A DNA stretch of 64,000 bases from Zhihengliuella sp. ISTPL4. Lineage in GTDB: Bacteria; Actinomycetota; Actinomycetes; Actinomycetales; Microbacteriaceae. The stretch covers positions 1,116,001 to 1,180,000 of the forward strand of contig NZ_CP025422.1 in assembly GCF_002848265.1 (NCBI RefSeq), given 5' to 3'. This document shows, piece after piece, positions 17,860 to 26,543 of the stretch; the first letter of the stretch is position 1, and every line of letters begins with the position of its first letter. The translations under genes were made by a program, and so were the position numbers. The notes under the pieces are model-generated. The model ran no database searches. It had not been told where the DNA came from and was given only the letters and a program-made list of their open reading frames with translations.

Positions 17860-18843
17860 TCAGTCGAGGACGCTGTCCGGCTGGATGTCGATCTTGGCGC
17901 CGGTGAGCTTGGCGGCCAGACGCGCGTTCTGACCCTCCTTGCCGATGGCGAGCGACAGCTGGTAGTCCGGCACGAGGGCGCGGACGGCCTTGGTGCTCGC
18001 ATCCAGGACGAACGAGCTCGTGACCTTCGCGGGCGACAGTGCGTGGGCGACGAAGGTAGGCAGGTCGGCGTCGTAGTCGACGATGTCGATCTTCTCCCCC
18101 GCCAGTTCCTCCGTGACCGCACGGACGCGGCGCCCCATCTCGCCGATGCACGCACCCTTGGCGTTGATCGCCGGGTCGTTCGCCTTCACCGCGATCTTGG
18201 TCCGGTGGCCGGCCTCGCGGGCGAGCGCGACGATCTCGACGAGACCGGCAGCGATCTCCGGCACCTCGAGCGCGAACAGCTTGCGGACCAGGCCGGGGTG
18301 CGTGCGGGACACGGTGATCTGCGGACCCTTGAGCCCCTTGGCGACGCTCGTGACATACACGCGCAGCCGGGATCCGTGGGTGTACTCCTCGCCGGGCACC
18401 TGCTCCTCGGGCGGGAGGATCGCCTCGACGGAGCCGAGGTCGACGTGGATCATGCGCGGGTTCGGCCCCTGCTGGATCACGCCGGCGACGATGTCGCCCT
18501 CCTTGCCCTTGAATTCGCCGAGGACGGCGTCGTCGGCGATGTCCCGGAGGCGCTGGCTGATGACCTGCTTGGCGGCGAACGCGGCGATGCGCCCGAAGTC
18601 GTCCGGTGTCGCCTCCTCCTCGCCGATGACGGCGCCCTCGTCGTCGCGGACGACCTGGAGGACGGCGACATGGCCGGTCTTGCGGTCGAGGTGCACGCGC
18701 ACACCCTCCGGCGCGGCCCCGTCGGGCGAGACGTGCTTGGAGTATGCGGTCAGGATCGCCTGCTCGATGATCGCGACGAGCTCGTCGAAGGGGATCGCCT
18801 TCTCCTTCTCGATCCCTCGCAGCAGACTCAGTTCGATGTCCAT
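17860..18843 (-). CDS. nusA: Transcription termination/antitermination protein NusA
   Basis: Binds RNA polymerase and nascent RNA, controlling pausing, termination and antitermination. The 327-residue protein has the N-terminal NusA domain (MDIELSLLRGIEKEKAIPFDELV), an S1 domain around residues 130-200 and two KH domains, the second ending GKEGQNARLAAKLTGAKIDI. It lacks the acidic C-terminal repeats of the E. coli protein, as is usual in actinobacteria. The ATG at 18843 is supported by AGGGAGG 6 nt upstream. rimP, often the gene just before nusA, is not present; a LOG-family gene and a repeat element occupy that place. Confidence 0.96.
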   Translation of the reverse strand: MDIELSLLRGIEKEKAIPFDELVAIIEQAILTAYSKHVSPDGAAPEGVRVHLDRKTGHVAVLQVVRDDEGAVIGEEEATPDDFGRIAAFAAKQVISQRLRDIADDAVLGEFKGKEGDIVAGVIQQGPNPRMIHVDLGSVEAILPPEEQVPGEEYTHGSRLRVYVTSVAKGLKGPQITVSRTHPGLVRKLFALEVPEIAAGLVEIVALAREAGHRTKIAVKANDPAINAKGACIGEMGRRVRAVTEELAGEKIDIVDYDADLPTFVAHALSPAKVTSSFVLDASTKAVRALVPDYQLSLAIGKEGQNARLAAKLTGAKIDIQPDSVLD

Positions 18844-18945
18844 GACGGCCTCCCTATTCAGCTCTCGTCGCGCCCGAATGCACGCGCGACATCCGTACAA
18901 CGATACCGTGTGCCGCGCCCCCAGGCCATCCGGCCGCCGCGGGCA

Positions 18946-19007
18946 CAGGCCGTCGCGCGGCAGCAGGCGTTCACCACGGGAACAACCGGACTCCGCGTGG
19001 GAGCCTG
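18946..19007. repeat. CAGGC/GCCTG dyad element, copy C (one degenerate pentamer)
   Basis: CAGGC at 18946 and 18964, GCCTG at 19003. The fourth expected pentamer (18985-18989) reads ACCGG. Both arms keep the CRCG tetramer at the proper place. Lies between the LOG-family stop and nusA; another CAGGC at 18922 is out of phase. Confidence 0.7.
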
Positions 19008-19032
19008 GTGCGCCGTGGGGTCCCGCGCGGGG

Positions 19033-20073
19033 TCAGGGCTTCGGCGCCGACGGGAGCGCGTTGAGCGCGCCGATCAGGCGGAACAGGTTGCCCACCTGGC
19101 GCTGGTCCAGGTGCAGGGCGATGCGCGGGAGGTCGAGCCGGTCGTCGTCGGCCACCTCGGGAGATCGCGGCGCCGTCCGCTCGATGCGGCCGGTCGACAG
19201 GAGCGCCGAGAAGGCGGTGTTGAGCTCGTCGATCTCCGAATCCGTCGGTTCGGCCTTGAGCCGCAGTACCAGAGTGTCGCCGACCCAGCGCAACGAGTCG
19301 TAGTTGCGCCAGAACCCGGTGATCTCCGCGCGCGCCTCCTCGACGGAATCCGTGATGACGACGCGATCGAAGTCGCCAGGGGAGATCACCCCCATCGGTG
19401 CGAGGTGTTCATCGACGAAGCGTCGCATGCCCTGCCAGAACGATCCGCCCTTCTCGTCCAGCAGCACGATCGGCGTCGGTTCGGCCTTCCCGGTCTGCTG
19501 GAGCGTCAGCAGCTCGAACATCTCGTCCAGGGTCCCGAACCCGCCGGGGAGGCAGATGAAGCCGCTGGACTCCTTGATGAGCATGAGCTTGCGGGTGAAG
19601 AAGTACTTCATCGCGACGACCTGATCGCTTCCCGCGACCAAGCTGTTCGCCTTCTCCTCGAAGGGGAGTCGGATCGAGACGCCGAGCGACAGTGCGGGCC
19701 CCGCGCCTTCGGCCGCCGCCTGCATGATCCCCGGTCCGGCGCCGGTGACGACCATCCAGCCGTCGCTCGCGAGGGCCGCGGCGACATCACGCGCCTGCAG
19801 GTACAGCGGGTCGTCGTGGAGGGTGCGGGCGGACCCGAACACCGTCACCTTCGGCACCCCGCGGAACGGGGCGAAGAGGCGGAACGCGTCCCGCATCTCG
19901 GCCAGGGCGGCGGACGCGATCTTCAGGTCGAGGCGCTCGGTCCCGTCCTCGCCGAGGAGCAGCGCGGTGCGCAGCATCCGCATCACGAGGCGGCGATCCG
20001 TCGATACGCCCGCCTCGTCCAGGACATGGTTGATCTCGTCGCTCAGAGCTGCCGGCAGCGGTTCCTCGGTCAT
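19033..20073 (-). CDS. LOG-family (TIGR00730-like) nucleotide phosphoribohydrolase-type protein
   Basis: Rossmann-fold protein related to the LOG/lysine decarboxylase-like group, whose characterised members cleave nucleoside 5'-monophosphates to base and ribose 5-phosphate. The 346 residues include a GAGPGIMQAAAEGA nucleotide-binding loop near 130, the hallmark PGGFGTLDEMFE, and conserved MKYFFTRKLMLIKESSGF. It is longer than plant-type LOG (~200) at both ends. Start at ATG 20073; a longer frame adds only weak sequence. A GACGCT sequence sits 6 nt upstream, one base off the leaderless -10 pattern. The substrate is not predictable from sequence. Confidence 0.82.
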   Translation of the reverse strand: MTEEPLPAALSDEINHVLDEAGVSTDRRLVMRMLRTALLLGEDGTERLDLKIASAALAEMRDAFRLFAPFRGVPKVTVFGSARTLHDDPLYLQARDVAAALASDGWMVVTGAGPGIMQAAAEGAGPALSLGVSIRLPFEEKANSLVAGSDQVVAMKYFFTRKLMLIKESSGFICLPGGFGTLDEMFELLTLQQTGKAEPTPIVLLDEKGGSFWQGMRRFVDEHLAPMGVISPGDFDRVVITDSVEEARAEITGFWRNYDSLRWVGDTLVLRLKAEPTDSEIDELNTAFSALLSTGRIERTAPRSPEVADDDRLDLPRIALHLDQRQVGNLFRLIGALNALPSAPKP

Positions 20074-20208
20074 GTCCCCAGCGTCCCACGCGGCATCCGG
20101 CGGGCGGGACGCAACGCCGAGGATCCGTGCCCCCGTCGCCCGCAGCACGGGCGGGGCGCGGTGTCAACGCCCGTGGCCCGTCGGCGGCAGTGGCGCCACG
20201 ATGTCATC

Positions 20209-20712
20209 ATGACAGAGATCACCGGTCCCGAAGCCCTTGCCCGCATCGCCGAGCTCGTGGAGGACATCGACTTCACCATGCTCACCACCACCGACCCGGA
20301 CGGGAACCTCGTCAGCCGTCCGATGTCGACCAGGCAGATGGACGAGGCGGGTGCCATCTGGTTCTTCACCGCGGAGGACACGGAGAAGGTCGAGGAGGCG
20401 CGCCGTCACCACGACGTCGGACTGGCTTACTGCGACGCCAAGGGGATGCGCTACGTGTCCGTCGCCGGCACCGCGGAGATCGTCCACGACCGCGCGAAGA
20501 TGGAGGAGCTCTACTCCCCCTCCCTCGACATCTGGTTCGAGGACGGGCTGGACACCCCCGAGATCGCCCTGCTCAAGGTCACCCCGATCGTCGCCGAGTT
20601 CTGGGAGCCGTCGAAGGGCAAGGTCGCGATGGCCGCCGGGGCGCTCAAGGCGCTGGTGACCCGAGACACCCCGGACGACGACATCATGAACCACGGCCGC
20701 GTCACCTGCTGA
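20209..20712 (+). CDS. Pyridoxamine 5'-phosphate oxidase-family protein (general stress protein 26-like)
   Basis: A 167-residue split-barrel flavin-binding-type protein. The opening IAELVEDIDFTMLTTTDPDGNLVSRPMSTRQ and the IWFFTAEDTEKVEEARRHHDVGLAY strand match the general-stress FMN-binding group (GsP26/Rv-type) rather than true PdxH, which is longer. The C-terminal EFWEPSKGKV motif is also typical. Such proteins bind FMN or F420, and their reaction is usually unknown. Start ATG at 20209 is preceded, 6 nt away, by CACGAT, a near match to the leaderless -10 pattern. Convergent with proS, with 18 bp between stops. Confidence 0.85.
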   Translation: MTEITGPEALARIAELVEDIDFTMLTTTDPDGNLVSRPMSTRQMDEAGAIWFFTAEDTEKVEEARRHHDVGLAYCDAKGMRYVSVAGTAEIVHDRAKMEELYSPSLDIWFEDGLDTPEIALLKVTPIVAEFWEPSKGKVAMAAGALKALVTRDTPDDDIMNHGRVTC

Positions 20713-20730
20713 GCGGCCCTGGGCGCCGGT

Positions 20731-22491
20731 TCAACGCGCGGCGGAGAGCCGTTCCACGACCTCGGCGACCGAGACCGCCTCGCGCTCGCCCGTGCGGCGG
20801 TCCCAGAACTCCACCTGGCCGTCCGCCGCACCACGACCGACGATGACGATCTTCGGGACGCCCACGAGTTCGGCGTCACCGAACTTGACTCCCGGCGACA
20901 CCTTCGGTCGGTCGTCGTAGAGCACATCGAGCCCCGCGGCTTCGAGCTGAGCGGAGAGTTCTTCGGCGACGTCGAAGGCGACCTGGTCGCGCCCGGCGGC
21001 GACGACCTGCACGTCGAACGGGGCGACCGATGCCGGCCAGATGAGACCCTTGTCGTCGTTGTTGAGCTCGGCGATGATCGCCAGGATCCGCGTGACGCCG
21101 ATGCCGTACGAGCCCATCGTGACCGTGACGAGCTTGCCGTTCTCGTTGAGGACCTTCAGGCCGAGCGCCTCCGCGTACTTCCGTCCGAGCTGGAAGACGT
21201 GGCCGATCTCCATGCCGCGGGCGAGCTCCACCGGGCCGGAGCCGTCGGGCGCGGGGTCGCCGGCGCGCACGTTCGCGATCTCCACGATGCCGTCGGCCTC
21301 GAAGTCCCGTCCCGCGACGACCGAGTGCGCGTGCTTCTGGTCGATGTTCGCGCCGGTGATCCAGCTCGTGCCCTCGCTCACACGGGGGTCGACGAGGTAG
21401 CGGATGCCGGTGACGGACTCCTCGCCCAGCACGGCCCCCGTCGGCGACCACGGACCGATGTAGCCCTTCACCAGGAGGGGGTTGTTCTCGAAGTCCTCGG
21501 CGGTCGCGGTCTCGACCTCGGCCGGGGCGAAGGCCACCTCGGCGCGCTTCTCGTCGACGTCGCGGTCGCCGGGGATGCCGACGATCACGAGCTCGCGGGT
21601 GCCGTCGAGGTGCTTCAGGGCGAGGACGACGTTCTTGAGCGTGTCGGCGGCGGTGTACTCGCCGTCGAGCTCACGGTTGCAGTGCGCCACGAGGGTCTCG
21701 ATGGTCGGCGTGTCCGGAGAGTCGAAGATCACGGGGGCGCCGTCGGCGTCGAACGGGACCGGCGCGGCAACGGGCGTGCGGAAGGCCTCGACGTTGGCCG
21801 CATAGCCGCCGGCGCTGCGGACGAAGGTGTCCTCGCCCACGGGCGTCGGGTGCAGGAACTCCTCGCTCCGCGAGCCGCCCATCGCTCCGGCATCGGCCTG
21901 CACGATCGCGTACTCGAGACCCAGCCGCTGGAAGATGCGCTCGTACGCGTCCCGCTGCGCCTGGTAGCTCGCGTCGAGGCCCTCGTCGGAGGCGTCGAAC
22001 GAGTAGGCATCCTTCATCGTGAACTCGCGCCCACGGAGGAGGCCTGCGCGCGGACGAGCCTCGTCGCGGTACTTGTCCTGGATCTGGAAGATCGTCAGCG
22101 GGAGATCCTTGTACGACGAGTACAGGTCCTTCACGAGGAGGGTGAACGCCTCCTCGTGGGTCGGAGCGAGCAGGTAGTCCCCGCCCTTGCGATCCTGGAG
22201 ACGGAACAGCAGATCGCCGTACTCGTCCCAGCGGCCGGTCGCCTCGTACGCCTCCCTCGGCATCAGCGCGGGGAAGTGCACCTCCTGGGCACCGGCGGCG
22301 GCCATCTCCTCACGGATGACGGTCTCGATCTTCGCCTTGACGCGCAGGCCGAGCGGCAGCCACGCGAAGATGCCCGCGGCCTGCGGTCGGATGTACCCGG
22401 CGCGGATCAGCAGCTTGTGACTGGCGACCTCGGCACCGGCAGGATCTTCGCGGAGCGTACGGAGGAAGAAGTTCGAAAGACGAGTGACCAC
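20731..22491 (-). CDS. proS: Prolyl-tRNA synthetase
   Basis: Class II synthetase that charges tRNA-Pro. The 586-residue length and the insertion between motifs 2 and 3 (about residues 225-400, containing [18 protein letters not shown] and [16 protein letters not shown]) fit the bacterial type with an editing domain that hydrolyses Ala-tRNA-Pro. Catalytic-core pieces include [41 protein letters not shown] and [11 protein letters not shown]. The GTG at 22491 ([10 protein letters not shown]) is fixed by a -10 box ending 6 nt upstream. Confidence 0.96.
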   Translation of the reverse strand: MVTRLSNFFLRTLREDPAGAEVASHKLLIRAGYIRPQAAGIFAWLPLGLRVKAKIETVIREEMAAAGAQEVHFPALMPREAYEATGRWDEYGDLLFRLQDRKGGDYLLAPTHEEAFTLLVKDLYSSYKDLPLTIFQIQDKYRDEARPRAGLLRGREFTMKDAYSFDASDEGLDASYQAQRDAYERIFQRLGLEYAIVQADAGAMGGSRSEEFLHPTPVGEDTFVRSAGGYAANVEAFRTPVAAPVPFDADGAPVIFDSPDTPTIETLVAHCNRELDGEYTAADTLKNVVLALKHLDGTRELVIVGIPGDRDVDEKRAEVAFAPAEVETATAEDFENNPLLVKGYIGPWSPTGAVLGEESVTGIRYLVDPRVSEGTSWITGANIDQKHAHSVVAGRDFEADGIVEIANVRAGDPAPDGSGPVELARGMEIGHVFQLGRKYAEALGLKVLNENGKLVTVTMGSYGIGVTRILAIIAELNNDDKGLIWPASVAPFDVQVVAAGRDQVAFDVAEELSAQLEAAGLDVLYDDRPKVSPGVKFGDAELVGVPKIVIVGRGAADGQVEFWDRRTGEREAVSVAEVVERLSAAR

Positions 22492-22517
22492 GGCTCAAGT
22501 GTAGTGAGCCGTGGTCA
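22485..22517. promoter_or_regulatory. 13-bp perfect palindrome containing the proS -10 box in its loop
   Basis: Arms 22485-22497 and 22505-22517 are exact reverse complements separated by 7 nt. The left arm covers the proS start codon; the spacer holds the -10 box. On the minus strand it also lies 13 nt beyond the stop of the upstream gene, so it can act as that gene's terminator hairpin. Confidence 0.7.
22498..22503 (-). promoter_or_regulatory. -10 box, leaderless start of proS
   Basis: TACACT on the minus strand, 6 nt before the GTG at 22491, inside the loop of the palindrome. Confidence 0.6.
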
Positions 22518-22530
22518 TCCGTCTCGTCCG

Positions 22531-23301
22531 TCAGTTCAGGGCCGGGAGCCCCTGCGGGACGACACCGCCGTTGTAGAGGCTCTCGGCGAGCTCCTGCAGC
22601 GCGGTGAGCGCCACGCGCTGCGGCAGCGGGCCGTAGGAGATGCGGGCCACGCCGAGCTTCTCGTACTCGGAGGCGGCGAGCGCGCCGGGGATGCCGATCA
22701 CGCTGACCTTGCGCTCGCCGATGCCCTCGACGAGCTGACGGGTGACGTTCGCGTCGAGGATGCCGGGGACGAAGACCGCGGTGGCACCCGCGTCGAGGAA
22801 GGCGCGGCCGCGCTGGATGGCGTCCGCGATGCTCTGCTCCACGGGCCGCGACCCGGCGCGCACGAACGCGTCGGTGCGTGCGTTCAGGGCGAAGGGCACC
22901 CCCTCGGCCTCCGCAGCCTTCACGATGGCCTCGACGACCGCGACGGACTCATCGAGCGGCTTGAGGCGGTCCTCGACGTTCGCTCCGACGACACCCGCAC
23001 CGATCGCGAGGCGAGTGGTCTCCCCCGCGTCCCCGTACCCGTCGTCCAGGTCGGCGGTCACGGGAACCGATACGGCGGCGGCGATCCGTCCGACCATGTC
23101 GATCATGACGTCGCGCGGGGTGTCCCCGTCGTCGTAGCCGAACGACGCGGCGATGCCGTGACCGGCGGTGGCGATCGCCTTCGTCTCGGGAAGGGCGGCG
23201 ACGGCGCGTGCGGAGACGACGTCCCACACGTTCACCACGCGGAGGATCTCCGGGGCGTCATAGAGTCCGACGAGGGTCTGAGCCTTGGCAGCAGTGGTCA
23301 T
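22531..23301 (-). CDS. Isocitrate lyase / PEP mutase superfamily protein
   Basis: A 256-residue TIM-barrel protein of the ICL/PEPM superfamily, whose members make or break C-C or C-P bonds of oxo-acids. Visible features are VVNVWDVVSARAVAAL near residue 22, ATAGHGIAASFGYDDGD, the Mg-binding region VTADLDDGYGD and ALNARTDAF. It lacks the KKCGH loop of true isocitrate lyase, so that activity is unlikely; 2-methylisocitrate lyase-like or carboxyphosphonoenolpyruvate-type activity is possible but cannot be chosen. The start is fixed by a -10 box 6 nt before the ATG. It is divergent from the RNB gene. Confidence 0.85.
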   Translation of the reverse strand: MTTAAKAQTLVGLYDAPEILRVVNVWDVVSARAVAALPETKAIATAGHGIAASFGYDDGDTPRDVMIDMVGRIAAAVSVPVTADLDDGYGDAGETTRLAIGAGVVGANVEDRLKPLDESVAVVEAIVKAAEAEGVPFALNARTDAFVRAGSRPVEQSIADAIQRGRAFLDAGATAVFVPGILDANVTRQLVEGIGERKVSVIGIPGALAASEYEKLGVARISYGPLPQRVALTALQELAESLYNGGVVPQGLPALN

Positions 23302-23307
23302 GTCCCC

Positions 23308-23313
23308 ACGCTA
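23308..23313 (-). promoter_or_regulatory. -10 box, leaderless start of the ICL/PEPM-family gene
   Basis: TAGCGT on the minus strand with a 6-nt gap (GGGGAC on that strand) to the ATG at 23301. Confidence 0.55.
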
Positions 23314-23367
23314 GCGGCCGATGTGGGCACGCGGGCCGGCTGTGGCGGATCGTTCTGGTACTCGACC

Positions 23368-23373
23368 TAGGCT
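23368..23373 (+). promoter_or_regulatory. -10 box, leaderless start of the RNB gene
   Basis: TAGGCT followed by GGCGGC and the ATG at 23380; the divergent partner promoter is 55 bp away. Confidence 0.6.
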
Positions 23374-23379
23374 GGCGGC

Positions 23380-24795
23380 ATGCCCCAGCGCCGCTCGCAT
23401 GTCGCCCCTTCCGCCGCCCAGACCGAGCTCGCCGCGGCGCTCGCCGCACTGCGGGAGGCCCTGGACACGCCGACCGCGTTTCCCGCCGACGTGCTCGCCG
23501 AGGCGGAAGCGGCCTCGGCGACGACCCCGGAGCTCGACCTCACGGACATCCCGTTCGCGACCCTCGACCCGGCGGGCGCCCGTGACCTCGACCAGGCCTT
23601 CCACCTCGAACGGGACGGCGACGGCTATCGGGTGCGGTACGCCATCGCGGACGTGCCGGGATTCGTCACGCCCGGTGGCGCCGTGGATGCGGAGGCCCGC
23701 CGGCGCGGACAGACCCTGTACGCCGCGGACGGCACGATCCCGCTGCATCCGCCGGTGCTGAGCGAGGACCGCGTCTCCCTGCTCCCCGATGTCGATCGTC
23801 CCGCTCTCGTGTGGACGTTCGCACTGGACGCAACGGGAGCCGTGACCGACTTCCGGTTGGAGCGCGCCCTCATCCGGTCCCGCGCGCAGCTCGACTACGC
23901 CTCCACGCAGGACGCCCTGGACCGGGGCGACGGCGGCCATGCCGCGCTGCTTCCGGAGATCGGCGCCCTCCGCGTCGAGCAGGAGCGCCGCCGCGGAGGA
24001 GCCAGCCTCAACGTCCCGGACGAGGAAGTCGTACGCACCGAGGACGGCTCCTACGCGATCGAGCGCCGCAGCCCGCTGCCCGTCGAGGAATGGAACGCAC
24101 AGCTGTCGCTCATGACCGGTATGGCCGCCGCGTCGATCATGATCGACGCGGGCGTCGGCATCCTCCGCACGATGCCGGAGCCGGACGAGGCCGCGTTCAC
24201 AGCCTTCCGTCACCAGACGGAGGCCCTGGGACACCCCTGGACCGACGGCACCTACGGCGAGTACCTCCGCGGCCTCGACCGCACCGACCCACGGTCCCTT
24301 CCCGTATTGGAGGCCGCCGCCTCGCTGTTCCGCGGAGCGGGGTACCTCGTGTTCGACGGTGAACCACCCATCGACGCGGTGCAGGCCGCGATCGGAGCCC
24401 CCTACGCGCACGCGACCGCTCCCCTCCGCCGGCTCGTCGACCGCTGGGTGCTCGCCATCTGCCTCGCCGTGTCGACCGGACAGCCGGTGCCGGAGTGGGT
24501 GCGCTCCTCACTCGGAGATCTCCCCTCGCTCATGCAGGACTCGGGTCGACGGGCATCGCAGCTGGATGCGGACACCGTGAACCGGGTGGAGGCCGCGCTC
24601 CTCACTCCCCTGGTCGGGCAGACGATCGAGGCAACGGTGACCGAACTCCGGGGTGAGCGCGCGGCGGTCCAGATCGCAGAGCCCGCCGTGACGACGACCG
24701 CACCGGTAGCCCCCGACACCGCGCCCGGCGATGTCGTGCGCCTGCGCGTCGTGCGCGTGGACATCGCGGCGGGTGAGATCGAGCTCGCCTTCTGA
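23380..24795 (+). CDS. RNB-domain 3'-5' exoribonuclease (RNase II/R family)
   Basis: Degrades single-stranded RNA processively in the 3'-5' direction. The 471-residue protein consists mainly of the RNB catalytic domain. The metal-binding cluster is in the segment LDPAGARDLDQAFHLERDG near residues 64-82, followed by YRVRYAIADVPGFV. Later motifs PYAHATAPLRRLVDR and the short C-terminal domain with VRLRVVRVDIAAGEIELAF end the protein. It lacks recognisable N-terminal cold-shock domains and is shorter than E. coli RNase II (644) or RNase R (813), as is common in actinobacterial relatives. Followed by repeat copy D. Confidence 0.9.
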   Translation: MPQRRSHVAPSAAQTELAAALAALREALDTPTAFPADVLAEAEAASATTPELDLTDIPFATLDPAGARDLDQAFHLERDGDGYRVRYAIADVPGFVTPGGAVDAEARRRGQTLYAADGTIPLHPPVLSEDRVSLLPDVDRPALVWTFALDATGAVTDFRLERALIRSRAQLDYASTQDALDRGDGGHAALLPEIGALRVEQERRRGGASLNVPDEEVVRTEDGSYAIERRSPLPVEEWNAQLSLMTGMAAASIMIDAGVGILRTMPEPDEAAFTAFRHQTEALGHPWTDGTYGEYLRGLDRTDPRSLPVLEAAASLFRGAGYLVFDGEPPIDAVQAAIGAPYAHATAPLRRLVDRWVLAICLAVSTGQPVPEWVRSSLGDLPSLMQDSGRRASQLDADTVNRVEAALLTPLVGQTIEATVTELRGERAAVQIAEPAVTTTAPVAPDTAPGDVVRLRVVRVDIAAGEIELAF

Positions 24796-24806
24796 CACCG
24801 CCGGAT

Positions 24807-24868
24807 CAGGCGAGGACGCCGGATCAGGCGCTTCCCGACATGAGAGCCTGTGCTGCCGCGATCGCCTG
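24807..24868. repeat. CAGGC/GCCTG dyad element, copy D
   Basis: CAGGC at 24807 and 24825, GCCTG at 24846 and 24864, symmetric about 24837.5. It begins 12 bp after the RNB stop and ends 12 bp before the -10 box of the nucleotidyltransferase gene. Confidence 0.85.
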
Positions 24869-24880
24869 CGTTCCCACCGA

Positions 24881-24886
24881 TACGCT
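24881..24886 (+). promoter_or_regulatory. -10 box, leaderless start of the nucleotidyltransferase gene
   Basis: TACGCT ends 6 nt before the ATG at 24893 and supports this start over longer in-frame choices that would run through repeat copy D. Confidence 0.55.
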
Positions 24887-24892
24887 GTCGAG

Positions 24893-25585
24893 ATGGATCA
24901 GGCCGAGCGCGTCGAGCGCTTCCTCGCGGAGCGGTACCCGCATGCGGGGATCGCGATCGTCGCCGGGAGCACGGCCCGCGAAGAGCGCACCCACACGAGC
25001 GATATCGATCTCCTGCTCATCGACGACGGCCTCTTCGCCGACGAGGCGCAGGTGAGCGAGGCCGCCACCCACGAGTTCGAGGGTGAGATCTTCGAGGTGT
25101 TCGCCTACACGACGGAGGGGTTCCGGGAATGGGCGGACCGCGGCGTGGCACAGCACCGCCCGGTCATTCTGCACATGCTCGTGGAGGGCATCCCGGTCCG
25201 GTCGACGACCGGGTTCGGGGAGCTGCGGGCGCAGTGGGACGCCGTGCTCGCCGCTGGCCCTGTTCTGAGTGAGAGGGAGTCCCTGCTCCGGCGGCATGTG
25301 ATCACCGATCTGCTCGACGACCTGCAGGACGCCACGGACCCGCTCGAGCAGCACGTCGTGGCCGGCCTGCTGTTCGAGCGGATGGCCGAGCTGATGCTGC
25401 TGGTGGGCAGGCAATGGATCGGGTCCGGCAAGTGGCTCCCCCGACGTCTGCGCGCGTGGAGTCCCGAGCGCGCGGATCGGCTCAGCACTCCCCTGCTCGC
25501 CGGAGACTTCCCGGGCCTCGCGGCGCGGGTCGGCCAGGAACTGGAACTCGCGGGTGGACGGGTGCAGGCGGGGTTCGTGCGCTGA
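24893..25585 (+). CDS. Pol-beta-superfamily nucleotidyltransferase-domain protein
   Basis: A 230-residue protein with a minimal nucleotidyltransferase domain: GSTAREERTHTSDIDLLLI places Gly25-Ser26 and the metal-binding pair Asp37 and Asp39 in the classic GS...DxD pattern. The C-terminal half (about 120-230) is helical and resembles the HEPN-like or four-helix partner domains that follow such NTases, here with LLRRHVITDLLDDLQDATD. This could make it a one-chain MNT/HEPN-like system or an aminoglycoside-adenylyltransferase relative; neither is provable here. It stands alone between repeat copies D and E. Confidence 0.75.
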   Translation: MDQAERVERFLAERYPHAGIAIVAGSTAREERTHTSDIDLLLIDDGLFADEAQVSEAATHEFEGEIFEVFAYTTEGFREWADRGVAQHRPVILHMLVEGIPVRSTTGFGELRAQWDAVLAAGPVLSERESLLRRHVITDLLDDLQDATDPLEQHVVAGLLFERMAELMLLVGRQWIGSGKWLPRRLRAWSPERADRLSTPLLAGDFPGLAARVGQELELAGGRVQAGFVR

Positions 25586-25599
25586 CCTCATCGCGAGAA

Positions 25600-25661
25600 C
25601 AGGCAGGCACGCGACAGCAGGCGACACCGGGCGCTGACGCCTGATCTCGCGCGAAGGCCTG
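25600..25661. repeat. CAGGC/GCCTG dyad element, copy E
   Basis: CAGGC at 25600 and 25618, GCCTG at 25639 and 25657, symmetric about 25630.5. Lies in the 87-bp gap between convergent genes. An extra out-of-phase CAGGC overlaps at 25604. Confidence 0.85.
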
Positions 25662-25672
25662 AGGGCGGGGGC

Positions 25673-26539
25673 TCAGGAGGCGGGAGTCGCGGTCGTCGTC
25701 ATCACGAGGAGCTGCGGGTCGGACAGATCCAGGGTCACGGTGATGGCGGCGAACTCCGCGAGGGAACGGACATGCGTGCCGCCGCAGAGGATCACGGCCT
25801 CGCCCTCCGGGAGTTCGCAGTGCCAGCGCCGCCGGTCCACGATCGTCGGGCCGTCCACCGCGATGCGGCTCGCGGCAGCCGAGGAGACCCAGGCGGCGAG
25901 TTGCGCGTTGATGCGCTGCTCCCGGTCCGCCAGCGTGGCCGCGAACGTCTCGGTGTCGAACCCCGCACGACGCAGACTCTTGCCGAGGCGGTACTCGTCG
26001 ACCGCACCGTCTTCGTGGATCCGGCTGGACTGGTTCGCCCGCCCCTCGAAGTCGGGACTCCCCAGCGCATCCTCTCCGGGGTCCTTGCGCCAGAGGTCTG
26101 CGACGGCGAGATCCAGGGCGAGGGAGGCGAGGTGGCACGCCGTGTGACCGCGACTGAGGCCGACACGGTGCCCCTCGTCGACGGAGAGCGTCACGCCGGC
26201 CCCCTCTGCGAGCCACGCCGGCGCCGCGTCGTCCAGCCGATGGGCGACCAGCCAGGTCCACCCCTCGGTCCCGCGTTTGACGGGGATCGCGCTGCCCACC
26301 GCGAACTCGCCGTCGTCCGAGACCGCCGCCATGAGCGCCTCGGCCACCCGGACGGATCCGTCCTCACCGGAGATCGCCCCGGTGTCGCCGGGCTGATCGG
26401 GCCACGTGTGATCGACGGGGTGGAACGGGGTGGCGTCGACGACGACCACGGTTCCGTCGGCGTCGTCCGCCACACGGGTCACGATGGCGTCTCCGCGAAG
26501 ACGGCCGTCCGGGAAGGTGACGATGGTGGGAGCAGCCAT
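25673..26539 (-). CDS. Alanyl-tRNA editing (AlaX-like) metal-dependent hydrolase
   Basis: Free-standing homologue of the AlaRS/ThrRS second additional editing domain, expected to deacylate mischarged tRNAs. The 288-residue protein has the zinc ligands of that fold: HTACH at residues 132-136 and Cys253-GGT-His257. The N-terminal part (FHPVDHTWPDQPGDTGAI) matches the AlaX glycine-rich barrel. Start ATG at 26539 lies 4 bp after the ispG stop, so the genes share a transcript; the longer upstream frame overlaps ispG. Which amino acid it edits cannot be told. Confidence 0.82.
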   Translation of the reverse strand: MAAPTIVTFPDGRLRGDAIVTRVADDADGTVVVVDATPFHPVDHTWPDQPGDTGAISGEDGSVRVAEALMAAVSDDGEFAVGSAIPVKRGTEGWTWLVAHRLDDAAPAWLAEGAGVTLSVDEGHRVGLSRGHTACHLASLALDLAVADLWRKDPGEDALGSPDFEGRANQSSRIHEDGAVDEYRLGKSLRRAGFDTETFAATLADREQRINAQLAAWVSSAAASRIAVDGPTIVDRRRWHCELPEGEAVILCGGTHVRSLAEFAAITVTLDLSDPQLLVMTTTATPAS

Positions 26540-26543
26540 GGGG

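Noticed and set aside
22531..23301. True isocitrate lyase
   Set aside because: Too short at 256 residues, and the KKCGH catalytic loop is missing.
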